Notes: generated by a model from the sequence alone, not told the origin. DNA of 64,000 nucleotides from Candidatus Opimibacter skivensis (GCA_016721905.1 JADKHH010000024.1:1-64000); one strand, 5' to 3'; counted from the stretch's first letter, positions 7,970-17,626 are shown. Numbers and translations are program-made.

Positions 7970-10384
7970 ATGTTTGAAGATCTTTTGATGACTAATGCCG
8001 CAGTAGAGGAGAGCGAGTTTATGCCGATCATTTCGGTAGATGAGGACGATGAGCCGCATACTGGCGAGGATATGCCCGAATTGGTGCCTGTCCTGGCCCT
8101 CAAGAATACAGTTCTATATCCCGGCATCGTGATCCCGATCACGGTAGGCAGGGAGAAATCCATGAAGGCAGTTCGCAAGGCCCATGATACCAATAAGCAG
8201 ATAGCCGTCCTCGCACAGAAAGACGTAGAAACCGAAGACCCGGGTGTCACCGACCTGTTTACCGTAGGTACCATGGCACGGATCCTCAAGATCCTGAAGA
8301 TGCCGGACGGATCTATTACCGCCATCCTCCAGGGAAGGTCCAGGTTCAATATGGTCCAAATGGATGCTGTTGATCCGTATATGATCGCCAGGGTCAAGCC
8401 ACGTAATTATATACCCGCTGAGAGTAAAATCGAATTTGAAGCCATAATCGGTTCGATCCGTGATCTGGCCGAGAAAATAATCAAGCTTTCTCCTAATATT
8501 CCATCAGAAGCAGTCGTGATGATCCGCAATATCAAGAGCGACATCCATCTGCTTGGATTTATATCGTCCAACCTCGGTATTGACAATGTGCGCAAGCAGG
8601 AATTGCTCGAGATCGAAAGTCTCGAAACCCTGGCCACTGAAGTCTTCAAGCTCATGCATAATGAAATGCAGATGCTCGAAATCAAGAGCCAGCTCGAATC
8701 AAAGGTCCGCGTCGATATCGAAAAGCAACAACGCGATTATTTCCTCAATCAGCAGTTGAAAACCATCCAGGAAGAACTCGGACAAAATCCGCAGGAATCA
8801 GAGATCCGTAACCTGGTTGAACGAAGCAAGAAAAAGAAATGGAGTAAAACCGTGCAGGATACTTTTGATCGCGAGATTGCTAAGGTCCGCAGGATCAATC
8901 CACAGGTGGCCGAATACAGCCTTCAACTCAATTACCTGGAGTTGTTGCTCGACCTGCCTTGGGAACATTACACCAAAGATAACTTTGACCTTAAGAATGT
9001 CCAGAAAGTGCTTGACGAAGATCATCACGGGCTGGAAGAGGTGAAGGATAGAATACTCGAACATCTCGCGGTGCTCAAACTCAAGGGTGATATGAAGGCG
9101 CCGATACTTTGCCTCGTGGGCCCTCCAGGTGTTGGTAAAACTTCTCTAGGCAAATCGATCGCCCGTGCACTCAAGAGGAAATTTATCCGCATGTCGCTCG
9201 GTGGCTTGCATGACGAATCAGAAATTCGCGGTCATCGCAAGACATACATTGGTGCGATGCCTGGAAGGATCATCCAATCAGTGAAAAAGGCGGGAGCATC
9301 AAATCCTGTCTTTATCCTCGATGAAATTGATAAAGTTGGAAAGGACTTCAGAGGCGATCCATCTTCAGCATTGCTCGAAGTATTGGATCCTGAACAGAAT
9401 TCCACATTTTATGACAACTATCTCGAGCTTGAATATGACTTATCAAAAGTGATGTTTGTAGCGACCGCCAATTCACTGCAGACGATACAGCCTGCATTGC
9501 TTGACCGGATGGAAGTCATCAACATCAGCGGATATAGTACAGAAGAGAAAATAGAAATTGCTAAAAAACATCTTATCCCACGCCAACGCAAAGAGCATGG
9601 CCTCAAGCCTGCGGATGTAAAGCTGAAGGATGATGTGTTGCGTGAAATGGCTGAAAGTTATACCCGTGAATCCGGTGTGCGAAGCCTGGACAGACGCCTG
9701 GCCTCCGTGATGCGTTTCGTGGCGAAGAAAGTAGCCATGGAAGAGAAGTATAACACCTCGATATCGAAATCACAATTACCCGATATCCTCGGGCCGGAGC
9801 GATATGATCCGACTTTATATACAGAAGTGCACAGCAGTGGGGTAGCGATCGGATTGGCCTGGACGAAAGTAGGTGGAGACATATTGTTTATCGAAACGAG
9901 TCTCAGTCCCGGGAAAGGGAAACTCACCCTGACCGGAAATCTGGGTGATGTCATGAAGGAATCGGCAACCACGGCGTTGAGTTTTATCAAGGCTCACGGC
10001 GATACACTTGGCATAGATGCGGCTACTTTCGAAAACACGGACATTCATATTCACGTACCGGAAGGGGCTATTCCAAAGGATGGTCCTTCCGCAGGTATTA
10101 CGATGCTGACCTCATTGACCTCAGCGTTTAAAAAGAAACCCGTCAAGAGTCATACCGCCATGACCGGGGAGATCACCTTAAGGGGTAGGGTATTGCCTGT
10201 AGGAGGAATCAAGGAGAAGGTACTGGCAGCCAAGCGTGCCGGGATCAAGCATATTATCCTTTCTACAGCCAATAAACGCCATGTGGATCAAATCAAACCT
10301 GAGTACATAGATGGTGTTCAGTTTATCTATGTAGACAAGATGGAGGAAGTATTGCAGCAGGCACTTGATCTCTGGTCTTTTTAA
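7970..10384 (+). CDS. lon: ATP-dependent Lon protease
   Basis: Cytosolic AAA+ serine protease that degrades misfolded and regulatory proteins. 804 residues, normal for bacterial Lon. Order: N-terminal LON substrate domain (about 35-230, VLALKNTVLYPGIVIPITVG), coiled middle (FLNQQLKTIQEELGQ), AAA+ module with Walker A GPPGVGKTSLGKS, Walker B VFILDEIDK and GDPSSALLEVLDPEQN, then the protease domain with catalytic Ser in PKDGPSAGITM and Lys in GGIKEKVLAAKRAGIKH. The start is ATG 7970; a second in-frame ATG at 7988 is possible. It stands alone, with long gaps on the upstream side. Confidence 0.95.
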   Translation: MFEDLLMTNAAVEESEFMPIISVDEDDEPHTGEDMPELVPVLALKNTVLYPGIVIPITVGREKSMKAVRKAHDTNKQIAVLAQKDVETEDPGVTDLFTVGTMARILKILKMPDGSITAILQGRSRFNMVQMDAVDPYMIARVKPRNYIPAESKIEFEAIIGSIRDLAEKIIKLSPNIPSEAVVMIRNIKSDIHLLGFISSNLGIDNVRKQELLEIESLETLATEVFKLMHNEMQMLEIKSQLESKVRVDIEKQQRDYFLNQQLKTIQEELGQNPQESEIRNLVERSKKKKWSKTVQDTFDREIAKVRRINPQVAEYSLQLNYLELLLDLPWEHYTKDNFDLKNVQKVLDEDHHGLEEVKDRILEHLAVLKLKGDMKAPILCLVGPPGVGKTSLGKSIARALKRKFIRMSLGGLHDESEIRGHRKTYIGAMPGRIIQSVKKAGASNPVFILDEIDKVGKDFRGDPSSALLEVLDPEQNSTFYDNYLELEYDLSKVMFVATANSLQTIQPALLDRMEVINISGYSTEEKIEIAKKHLIPRQRKEHGLKPADVKLKDDVLREMAESYTRESGVRSLDRRLASVMRFVAKKVAMEEKYNTSISKSQLPDILGPERYDPTLYTEVHSSGVAIGLAWTKVGGDILFIETSLSPGKGKLTLTGNLGDVMKESATTALSFIKAHGDTLGIDAATFENTDIHIHVPEGAIPKDGPSAGITMLTSLTSAFKKKPVKSHTAMTGEITLRGRVLPVGGIKEKVLAAKRAGIKHIILSTANKRHVDQIKPEYIDGVQFIYVDKMEEVLQQALDLWSF

Positions 10385-10478
10385 GCCGGATAGGTTAAGA
10401 ACCTGTTAAAAAAATAAATCGCATGTGCCAGGTCCTGGTGCAAGCGTTAAAACTGGAATCAATCCCTACCTTTACCTT

Positions 10479-11153
10479 ATGGCGAAATACAGACTTAGCT
10501 ATTCTTCAGCTTTAAGGCTTTTGGCCCTGCTGGTGCTGGTACACTTAGGGTTGGGATTACAGGCTCAGGACGCCCCCATGGAAAAGATCATCCAGATATC
10601 CGGGAAGGTCGTCACAGAGGAAAATGACCGGATGGTTTTTGTCCCGTATGCCGTAGTAGCCGTCAAAGGAACCAACCGAGGCACCCTGACTGACTTTTCA
10701 GGCTTCTTTTCTATCGTGGTGCGTACGAGTGAGACCCTTGTCTTCTCCGTTTTGGGCTTCAAAGACGCATTTTATGAAATACCTGATGATCTCACTGCTG
10801 AACGATACACTGTATTTCAGATCATGACCCGTGATACCATATTGCTTCCCGAAGCGGTGATCTATCCGTGGCCCGATCCTGATTTCTTCAACCAGGAATT
10901 CCTGGCCATGGATGTACATGATGATCTCGAAGATATCGCCAAGGAAAACCTATCCGAAAAAGCTATGGCCGAATTGCGGGAGTATCTCCCTTCCGATGGC
11001 CCTGAGCACACCCAGTTTTATCTGAGACAACAATCCCAGAGTTATTATTCCGAAGGGCAGATCAAGCCACAGAATATCTTCAATGCTTTCGCCTGGAAAC
11101 AGTTTATAGAGGCATGGAAGAGGGGGGATTTTAAGAAGAAAGATAAGAAGTGA
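10479..11153 (+). CDS. secreted protein with carboxypeptidase-regulatory-like domain
   Basis: 224 residues from ATG 10479, with a signal peptide (SALRLLALLVLVHLGLGLQA) probably cut before QDAPMEK. Residues about 40-120 form a carboxypeptidase-D-regulatory-like beta domain: ISGKVVTEENDRMVFVPYAV, KGTNRGTLTDFSGFFSIVV, VFSVLGFKDAFYEIP. This is the fold that starts many TonB-dependent receptors, but no barrel follows. The C-terminal half is charged, with YLRQQSQSYYSEGQIKPQN and a Lys-rich end. Probably a periplasmic or surface protein of unknown role. The TGA stop opens a GTGAG-type array. Confidence 0.7.
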   Translation: MAKYRLSYSSALRLLALLVLVHLGLGLQAQDAPMEKIIQISGKVVTEENDRMVFVPYAVVAVKGTNRGTLTDFSGFFSIVVRTSETLVFSVLGFKDAFYEIPDDLTAERYTVFQIMTRDTILLPEAVIYPWPDPDFFNQEFLAMDVHDDLEDIAKENLSEKAMAELREYLPSDGPEHTQFYLRQQSQSYYSEGQIKPQNIFNAFAWKQFIEAWKRGDFKKKDKK

Positions 11154-11322
11154 GCAGTTGCAGTTAGCAGTTAGCAGGCAGTGCAGCTATCAGTTGTGAG
11201 TTGTGAGTTGTGAGTTGTGAGTTGTGAGTCGTGAAAAGCAAATCACGTACGGTAACTAAAATACTCTGGTAGCTGGAAGCTGGTAGCTCGAATCTTTTCT
11301 GACAGCTGACAGCTGATAGCTA
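11154..11322. repeat. GTGAG and CAGCT short-period arrays between convergent genes
   Basis: From the plus-strand stop: GCAGTTAGCAG units, then five GTGAGTT units in a row (about 11194-11231). At the other end, next to the DUF1415 stop, CTGGAAGCTGGTAGCT and GACAGCTGACAGCTGATAGC. Read in the sense of each neighbouring gene, both arrays start at its stop codon. Confidence 0.7.
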
Positions 11323-11865
11323 TCACGAAATACACGCAGCCCTCAACATCTCCATATACTTCAGCCCTCTTTCACGGGCATAATCAACATTCCGCTGCGG
11401 TATCCCTTCCGGATCTTTGTAGTGCTTCAGTGCTTGAGTGATACTCTCTTCCCTGATCAGATGCAGCATCGGATAGATCGATCGATTCGTATAATTAGCC
11501 GGATCATCGGGTGTCGAATCAGCGAAAATATATTCAGGATGAAAACTGGCGATCTGATAGATGCCATCGTATCCTTGACGAGAGGCAGTTTTTTCTGCAG
11601 CACTGACAAGCGTTAAGTAGGAGGCGAAATCTGAAAAGTGATTCGGAGTAATAATAAGGGTTGTTTCAATGTCATCATGTGTATCGAGATATTGCAACTC
11701 ATCCAGGAGGGATGCCAGTGTGCTTTCTTTGGTAGCCTCTTCCAATACAACATAGCGAATACTCTTTTGAAACATCGCTTTGGCAGCAAATGGACAGAAG
11801 TTACATCCGATCACGACGGATTTTATCCAGTCAATAGTTTGGTCGATGACTTTTGATTGTAACAA
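11323..11865 (-). CDS. DUF1415 family protein
   Basis: 180 residues matching the DUF1415 pattern: a start like IDWIKSVVIGCNFCPFA with two closely spaced Cys, then TTLIITPNHFSDFASYL, GIYQIASFHPEYIFADST, DPANYTNRSIYPMLHLIREE and RNVDYARERGLKYMEML near the end. The CxxC motif and conserved His/Asp could bind a metal, but the family function is unknown to me. The start codon is TTG at 11865. It ends convergently with the upstream plus-strand gene across a repeat array and lies just downstream of cydB on the same strand, 51 bp away. Confidence 0.75.
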   Translation of the reverse strand: MLQSKVIDQTIDWIKSVVIGCNFCPFAAKAMFQKSIRYVVLEEATKESTLASLLDELQYLDTHDDIETTLIITPNHFSDFASYLTLVSAAEKTASRQGYDGIYQIASFHPEYIFADSTPDDPANYTNRSIYPMLHLIREESITQALKHYKDPEGIPQRNVDYARERGLKYMEMLRAACIS

Positions 11866-11915
11866 CTTTGCTTAGGTTATATATATGTATAGTTAAGGAC
11901 GAAAGGTATGGAATG

Positions 11916-12950
11916 TCAATAGCTTGATTCATCCAGTTCAACTTTTCCCTTGAATGTCCAGAAGACAAAACTGGTGTACATGGCGACTAAGGGAGCGCCA
12001 ATGGCGGCAATCAGTAACAAGGTCTTCATCGTCTTCAGGGAGGAAGCTGCATTTTCAATCGTGATACTATTTTTTGCATCATTGGTCGCATATACTAAAT
12101 ACGGGAAAACCTCAATCGCCACCATGGCCAGCAAAGAGGCAATCGTCACCGCAGAACTTATAAACGCATTGAAGTATTTGCCTTTGTTGAGTTGGCGCGG
12201 AATATTGGCAATAGCTAGAAACATGATCACCGGTAAAACGAAATATTGAGAGCTGCTGCGGATGCGATCACTCAGATGGGGAATATAAAGCAGGGTATAC
12301 AGGGTAGTCAAGCCAAGGGCAACAACAAAGAACACTGTAAAGCTCTTGGCCAGAAGCGTCATTTTGGTATATAACCTGTTTTCTGTTTTCATAGCCAGGT
12401 AAATAGCGCCGTGCAACATAAACAAGGCAAGCGTTGTGATAGCCACCATGATACTGAATGGATTGAAGAAGGATAACCAGTCACCTATAAAATCATGCTG
12501 CTCGCTTAATGGAAGACCAAGCGCAACATTGCCGAGCATCAACCCAAGGGAAAGGGATATGACAATACTGGCGAAGGAATAAATAAAATCCCATATCATT
12601 CTCCAGGTCGTGCCTGGTTCTTTACTTCGAAATTCAATAGCTACACCACGCCAGATCAATCCTATCATAAAAATGATAAAGGGGATGTAGAAGGCTGAAA
12701 AGATAGCAGCATACGCCACTGGAAATCCAGCAAACAATACACCACCCGCAATCACCAGCCAAACTTCGTTTCCATCCCATACAGGGCCTATCGCATTCAA
12801 GGCTATTCGGCGGCTGTTCTCCTTTTTCAAAAACAAATGTAAAGCGCCTGCCCCCAGATCAAAGCCATCCAGGATGGCATACCCGGTCATCACTCCCCCA
12901 AAAACAAGGAACCACCAAACGTTGTATTCTAGGCCGAATAAAGTTTCCAT
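11916..12950 (-). CDS. cydB: cytochrome bd ubiquinol oxidase subunit II
   Basis: 344-residue integral membrane subunit of cytochrome bd quinol:O2 oxidoreductase. Features include WWFLVFGGVMTGYAILDGFD, LGAGALHLF, NAIGPVWDGNEVWLVIAGG and LFAGFPVAYA, the standard CydB N-terminal half, and eight to nine hydrophobic segments overall. The protein ends with FVFWTFKGKVELDESSY, the usual end of the subunit. cydA lies 5 bp upstream on the same strand, so the two are co-transcribed. Length is close to the family norm. It provides a high-affinity terminal oxidase for micro-oxic respiration. Confidence 0.92.
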   Translation of the reverse strand: METLFGLEYNVWWFLVFGGVMTGYAILDGFDLGAGALHLFLKKENSRRIALNAIGPVWDGNEVWLVIAGGVLFAGFPVAYAAIFSAFYIPFIIFMIGLIWRGVAIEFRSKEPGTTWRMIWDFIYSFASIVISLSLGLMLGNVALGLPLSEQHDFIGDWLSFFNPFSIMVAITTLALFMLHGAIYLAMKTENRLYTKMTLLAKSFTVFFVVALGLTTLYTLLYIPHLSDRIRSSSQYFVLPVIMFLAIANIPRQLNKGKYFNAFISSAVTIASLLAMVAIEVFPYLVYATNDAKNSITIENAASSLKTMKTLLLIAAIGAPLVAMYTSFVFWTFKGKVELDESSY

Positions 12951-12955
12951 GGTTG

Positions 12956-14338
12956 TTATGATTGTTTCAGGAATGGATTGATGCGTTTGTTACCATCACC
13001 GATGGGTTCCGGAGCAGGATCATCATCTGGTCCGTGTTGTATTTTCTTGTTGAGCAAGTAGAGAAACAACACGAGCAAGGTCGAGTATACCAGGACGAAA
13101 AGTACCAGGGAAAAGAGAATCTGATTAGCTGAAACCGCTTTTGATAAGGCATCAGAGGTGCGCAGGTGGCCATAGACTACCCAGGGTTGCCGTCCCATTT
13201 CAGCAGCAAACCAACCCACCTGATTGGCGATTTGAGGTAATAGGACCGACCAGACAAAGATGGACATGAGCCACCGTTTGTCAAATAATTTGCCTTTACG
13301 CCATTGCCAGCTTGCATATAGCGTTAGCGCTATTAATGCCAGTCCAATAGCGACCATCAGATGGTAAAACTGGAAGATGGCATTCACTTGCGTGGGTCTG
13401 TCTTCAGGATTGAAAGCATTTAAACCGATGACCTCTTTTTCAAAATCGCCATGTATCAGGAAGCTTAGTCCGCCTGGTATTTTAAGACCTGTTGTTGTTT
13501 GTGTTTCATTGTTTACCCAACCGAATAAATACATATCAGCGACTGCAGTACTATCATAATGGCCTTCCAGTGCAGCTAATTTTGCCGGTTGATTTTTAGA
13601 TACACCATCCGCACTGCGATGACCCATAAATAATTGAGCCAGTGAAGAAATAGTGGCCACTAATAATGCTATTTTAAATGCAGGTTTTGCGATGTTAAGG
13701 TGCCTTTTTTTCAAAATGTAATAGGCATTGACACTTAAGACTAAAAATGCACCAGCGAGGAATGAACCTATCCAGACATGCAATAGGCGGTCTACACTGG
13801 ACGGATTGAAGACCATAGCCCAAAAATCAGTTACTTCCGCCCTGGCACTCAGACCCTCACCAACAATATGATAACCAGCCGGAGTTTGTTGCCAGCTATT
13901 AGCGACAACGATCCACACGGCACTAAACATCGATCCAAAAAACACCATGATCGTGGAAAAGAAGTGGACGCGCGAACTTACCCTGTTCCAACCGAAAAGG
14001 AGTACACCGAGAAAGCCGGATTCAAGTGCAAAAGCAAATATGCCTTCAGCCGCCAGCGCACTACCAAATATATCGCCTACGTATTTGGAATAAGTCGCCC
14101 AATTGGTCCCAAACTCAAATTCCATGATGATGCCTGTCGCGACCCCGATACCAAAAATCAATGCGAATATCTTGATCCAGAAACGGGTCATTTGCTCATA
14201 TAGCTTATTCCCGGTTTTCAGGTATAAGCCTTCCATGATCACCAATATCAACCCCAGCCCAATACTCATCGGCGGATAGATATAGTGAAAGGCTATCGTG
14301 AAGGCAAATTGTATCCTGGCCAGTATTTCTATTTCCAT
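12956..14338 (-). CDS. cydA: cytochrome bd ubiquinol oxidase subunit I
   Basis: Quinol-oxidising subunit carrying haems b558, b595 and d, 460 residues. His18 (in FAFTIAFHYIYPPM) matches the proximal haem ligand. The second His lies in LLHVWIGSFLAGAF and the Met ligand in FYHLMVAIGLAL. The invariant GRQPWVVYGHLRT follows. At 460 residues it is clearly shorter than E. coli CydA (522) and appears to have the short-Q-loop form. It starts the cydAB operon. No cydX-like small gene is evident after cydB, where a DUF1415 gene lies instead. Confidence 0.93.
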   Translation of the reverse strand: MEIEILARIQFAFTIAFHYIYPPMSIGLGLILVIMEGLYLKTGNKLYEQMTRFWIKIFALIFGIGVATGIIMEFEFGTNWATYSKYVGDIFGSALAAEGIFAFALESGFLGVLLFGWNRVSSRVHFFSTIMVFFGSMFSAVWIVVANSWQQTPAGYHIVGEGLSARAEVTDFWAMVFNPSSVDRLLHVWIGSFLAGAFLVLSVNAYYILKKRHLNIAKPAFKIALLVATISSLAQLFMGHRSADGVSKNQPAKLAALEGHYDSTAVADMYLFGWVNNETQTTTGLKIPGGLSFLIHGDFEKEVIGLNAFNPEDRPTQVNAIFQFYHLMVAIGLALIALTLYASWQWRKGKLFDKRWLMSIFVWSVLLPQIANQVGWFAAEMGRQPWVVYGHLRTSDALSKAVSANQILFSLVLFVLVYSTLLVLFLYLLNKKIQHGPDDDPAPEPIGDGNKRINPFLKQS

Positions 14339-14382
14339 GAAAGAATAATATTGACGTAAGATACTACCAGAGATCGACAGCG

Positions 14383-14521
14383 ATGAGGCTATCAGTTTTT
14401 AACTTTGAGCTGCCAGCTTCCAGCTTCCAGAGTATTTTATTTTCCGTATATGATTTGCTGCTCACTCACGACTCACTTCTCACGACTCACTTTTCACTTT
14501 TCACTCTTCACTTTTCACTTG
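14383..14521 (-). repeat. GTGAG/GTGAA array downstream of a stop codon
   Basis: On the minus strand, directly after the TGA of the BamA-like gene, the sequence runs GTGAAAAGTGAAGAGTGAA and then GTGAGTCGTGAG units for about 65 bases, ending in CTGGAAGCTGG-like units. It lies between cydA's 5' side and the 3' end of the upstream gene. Confidence 0.7.
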
Positions 14522-15736
14522 TCAACGGTTCCAATTGTGCCCAAACACAATATACCATCCAAAGCTATCCGGTCCCCAAGCGACATCAATGCCAGTCCTC
14601 ACTCCAAAAGCCCTGGCAATCAAATATCGAAAGCCGGTGCCATAATTATAAATCGTCTCCGCATCACCAAAGCTTTCATTTCGCATGATCGCCTTACCTG
14701 CACCAACAAAAGCCAGGATGCTCCATCGTAGATTGAAATCATAGCGTTGTTCAGTTTCGATCAGTGCAGTCGTAGCACCCTGGTAACGTGCTACTGGCAC
14801 TCCACGCATGTTGAGGCTCGGAAGCAGGTAGAAGGGTGGATCATCGAATACATGTTGTGCATCGATCCTTAATCCACTGATCCATCTGGGCTTGATGGGG
14901 ATAAACCAATTAGCAAATCCACTAAGTCGTTGATAATTGTAATCACTGCCGGTCCAGGAGTCGTCGACAGCATATTGTACATGCAGGATGGTCCCTTTAT
15001 CAGGGGTGAAAAAATTATCACGCCGGTCCCAATCAGTGAATAAGCCGAGAGAACCCGTATGGGCATCAAAATCTCTTCCATCCAGCCAGTCAGGCAATTC
15101 TGCTTCGAAGAGAGGCTCTACATTCGTTTTGGAAAAGGTGTATTGTGCACCTACATACAAGTCTGTTTTTGGCAGGCTCTTCGAGAATGAAAGCAGCACA
15201 GGCAATGCATCGATGTTAAACTTATATTCCTGCTCACCGATCTGGGGAAGTGTCCTGTAAAATGAAATATTGAGACTGGCATACCCAAGGAATGCCCTGT
15301 ATTTAATTCCTTGCTTAGGAAAACTCCCAATCCGTCCACCGCCTACTGCCCAGCTATCATTTGCCGTATACATACCAACCGCAGCTGTGATATCTGGGGC
15401 TACATAAGTCTGGCCTTCAGGTATTTCTTTTGGAGTAAGAAAAGTCAGCGCCAATACACCACCGAAACTACCCAGGGCAGGTTCAGTGATGATGAGTGGA
15501 ATCGGCATAAATCCCTTGCTGTCAATCAGGAAACTGCTGAAATCAAATTGGCCGTCAAGCGTATCCTTAAGCGAAGGTTTTTCCTTTGATTTGTTTTCCT
15601 CAATTTGATCCTGAGCGTGTACATTCCAATTGCAGGCTGGACAAAGAACAACATCTAAAGCAAACCGGAAGTGTAGATAGTTAACTTTCCAAGACCAATT
15701 GGCATGCAATTGCTGTAAAAGTAGGTTTAAAAGCAA
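14522..15736 (-). CDS. BamA/Omp85-like outer-membrane beta-barrel protein
   Basis: 404 residues. The mature part starts near AQDQIEENKSKEKPSLKDTL and contains alternating beta strands of a surface-antigen (Omp85 C-terminal) barrel: FMPIPLIITEPALGSFGGVL, SLGLFTDWDRRDNFFTPDKG, a pattern typical of this family, then MRGVPVARYQGATTALIETE, LRWSILAFVGAGKA and FRYLIARAFGVRTGIDVAWG. It has no POTRA domains, so it resembles the short barrel-only members of unknown function. The N-terminus from TTG 15736 is a poor signal peptide (LHFRFALDVVLCPACNWNVH), so the true start is uncertain. It lies 26 bp downstream of the DcaP-like porin gene on the same strand. Confidence 0.75.
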   Translation of the reverse strand: MLLNLLLQQLHANWSWKVNYLHFRFALDVVLCPACNWNVHAQDQIEENKSKEKPSLKDTLDGQFDFSSFLIDSKGFMPIPLIITEPALGSFGGVLALTFLTPKEIPEGQTYVAPDITAAVGMYTANDSWAVGGGRIGSFPKQGIKYRAFLGYASLNISFYRTLPQIGEQEYKFNIDALPVLLSFSKSLPKTDLYVGAQYTFSKTNVEPLFEAELPDWLDGRDFDAHTGSLGLFTDWDRRDNFFTPDKGTILHVQYAVDDSWTGSDYNYQRLSGFANWFIPIKPRWISGLRIDAQHVFDDPPFYLLPSLNMRGVPVARYQGATTALIETEQRYDFNLRWSILAFVGAGKAIMRNESFGDAETIYNYGTGFRYLIARAFGVRTGIDVAWGPDSFGWYIVFGHNWNR

Positions 15737-15762
15737 ATGTTAATGGCAGAAGAACGTGAACA

Positions 15763-17031
15763 TTAGAAACTAAATCCTGCTATCATTGAAATGCGGGTGG
15801 CCTGGCCGGTTTGATCATCTTTGTTGGTCCTGCTGCCGGCTGTATATTCAAGTCCGATATTGATGGTTTCAATAGGATAATAGAATATGTTGGCGGCAAG
15901 ATACCGGCTCGATTTGAAGGTCTCGGCAGGTTCGAATTCTTTGACTTCCAGATACGACACACCAAATGTGGCAGAAAAGCGCCACACCGGAGAAAAGATG
16001 TGTGTATAGGTCAGGAAACCTCCCTGGATAAACTTTCGCGTCATGTTGTCTGCTTCCGGATCATACACAGCATCCAGTTGCCGGTTACTGAACCCGACAT
16101 AATAATTCGCTATGCTTTCCCCAAGGGAGTATTGGGTATAGAAGGTATTTTTTTCATTCAGCTTATAGACTGAACTGAGCAGGATGCCCCAACCATAGAG
16201 TACATCGATTTGATCATCATTCAGATAGTCGATTCTTCGGAATATCCCTGCTAACTGGATGTGTCCCCATTTTTGCAAATGTTTATAACGGCCGGCGATA
16301 TCAAAATTACCTTGTTTATTCTTGCCCTCGAGTAATGAATCAGCCGGGTTGAAATAATCAGATACAGGTGCTTCAATGGAAACACCGACGATACTTTGTT
16401 CGCCATACTTTCGCTCATACCTGATCAATCCATGCCGCTTGCTGAGTGAACTGTTAGGCCCTTCAAATTCAACGGTAGTTGGCAAGGATGCGTTGTCCAT
16501 AAAGGTGCTCCAGGTGTGTCCGATCTTAAAGTAATTCCACTCGGCATAAGCGTGTCTCAATCGCCAGAAGGAAGAAGTGGTACTCGCGAAATCCACCTCC
16601 ATATACGTCCTGATGTGTCCCACTTTTGTATTGGCTTCTCCTTCGATACCGAAACGGGACTGCCGGGCTCCGATATACACACTTGAGAGATCATCGATTT
16701 GTTGTTCACCTACCGGTATATCATAAGGAAGAAATCCTTCTGTGCTGGTCATTCCGGAAAAATCATAATATCCGTTGACTCTTACGCCCCCCATGACCTT
16801 GATCTTGTATTTGGAATCTTTCAGATCCTGGGCGTTTTTATCTTCTACCATTTTCGCTGTATCCGTTTTGGTAGGAAATATGGCCAACGTATCTACACGG
16901 CTGGAAAAGTAAAAAACAGTATCAGCCGGCGGTCGTTCAACCTTGGTCATGATCACTCTAAGTGTGTCGCGGACCTGCGCATGCAAGCCGCTGGATACGA
17001 AGAGAAAAACAAATGGAAGATATTTTTTCAT
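15763..17031 (-). CDS. DcaP-like outer-membrane porin
   Basis: 422 residues with signal peptide MKKYLPFVFLFVSSGLHA. A predicted coiled region follows, then a barrel with the DcaP-family pattern: GGVRVNGYYDFSGM, GARQSRFGIEGEANTKVGHI, RTYMEVDF, LRHAYAEWNYFKIGHTWSTF, MDNASLPTTVEFEGPNS. It ends in Phe (ISMIAGFSF), typical of an outer-membrane barrel insertion signal. DcaP porins take up small, often negatively charged organic molecules such as dicarboxylates; the substrate here is unknown. It is probably co-transcribed with the BamA-like gene downstream. A dicarboxylate-type symporter elsewhere in the window (52.9 kb) could be a functional partner, which is speculation. Confidence 0.8.
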   Translation of the reverse strand: MKKYLPFVFLFVSSGLHAQVRDTLRVIMTKVERPPADTVFYFSSRVDTLAIFPTKTDTAKMVEDKNAQDLKDSKYKIKVMGGVRVNGYYDFSGMTSTEGFLPYDIPVGEQQIDDLSSVYIGARQSRFGIEGEANTKVGHIRTYMEVDFASTTSSFWRLRHAYAEWNYFKIGHTWSTFMDNASLPTTVEFEGPNSSLSKRHGLIRYERKYGEQSIVGVSIEAPVSDYFNPADSLLEGKNKQGNFDIAGRYKHLQKWGHIQLAGIFRRIDYLNDDQIDVLYGWGILLSSVYKLNEKNTFYTQYSLGESIANYYVGFSNRQLDAVYDPEADNMTRKFIQGGFLTYTHIFSPVWRFSATFGVSYLEVKEFEPAETFKSSRYLAANIFYYPIETINIGLEYTAGSRTNKDDQTGQATRISMIAGFSF

Positions 17032-17083
17032 TTTCCTGTTTTTAACATGGTGTGATCAATTGTAAGATCAGTGTGCTCATGTG

Positions 17084-17626
17084 TCATTGCACAAATTTCC
17101 AAACATACTTTCCGCCGCGCTCAAGTATTTCCTTTCCAAAGACCGGAAACAATCCGGGGGTAGATGTGAAGTAGATCACTTCTTCGTCCTCCAGGATGAG
17201 TATCTTTTTTTCGCGGGGTTCAATATTATAGGAGATCTGGTTGATCCAGACAAATAAGACATGGGTGGTGCCATTGATGATTTCAATCTCGATGTCTTCG
17301 GTCGTAAGGGTGCCTGATTTTTCAAAAAAGTTTTGTTTGCCAAATGCGAGGGTATCTGTAATCTGGATATGGTTTTGGCTGACATAACCCCTCAAGCTGG
17401 TTTCAACATCGAACACTTCCAGGAAATCGTTTTTTACTTCCCGGGGGAGGACGACCAGTAGATTGGATGTATCGATTGTATGTAGGATTTTGAATTCAGT
17501 GCCAGGACCTTCCCTGAAATTCAGGCCAGTATTCGCGGAGCCGATCCTGAGCTGGGCTTGCAGCGGTGAGAAGAAAATGCATGCGAAGACGATAAAGAAG
17601 AAATTTCTCAGGACCTTGGGATACAT
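17084..17626 (-). CDS. secreted SH3-domain protein
   Basis: 180 residues with signal peptide (FFFIVFACIFFSPLQAQ). Residues about 27-90 form a bacterial SH3 (SH3b) domain: LRIGSANTGLNFREGPGTEF, KILHTIDTSNLLVVL and DVETSLRGYVSQNHIQI. The C-terminal part (IEIEIINGTTHVLFVWINQI, SYNIEPREKKILILE, ending GGKYVWKFVQ) is a second beta-rich domain without an obvious family. SH3b domains often bind peptidoglycan or peptides, so a periplasmic cell-wall role is likely. The -7-like box TAATTTTG lies on the minus strand at 17652-17659, about 25 bp upstream of the start. Confidence 0.7.
   Translation of the reverse strand: MYPKVLRNFFFIVFACIFFSPLQAQLRIGSANTGLNFREGPGTEFKILHTIDTSNLLVVLPREVKNDFLEVFDVETSLRGYVSQNHIQITDTLAFGKQNFFEKSGTLTTEDIEIEIINGTTHVLFVWINQISYNIEPREKKILILEDEEVIYFTSTPGLFPVFGKEILERGGKYVWKFVQ

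Noticed and set aside
11194..11236. GTGAGTT array as a possible CRISPR or tandem-repeat locus
   Set aside because: Units are 5-8 bases, degenerate and without spacers of constant size; no cas genes nearby.
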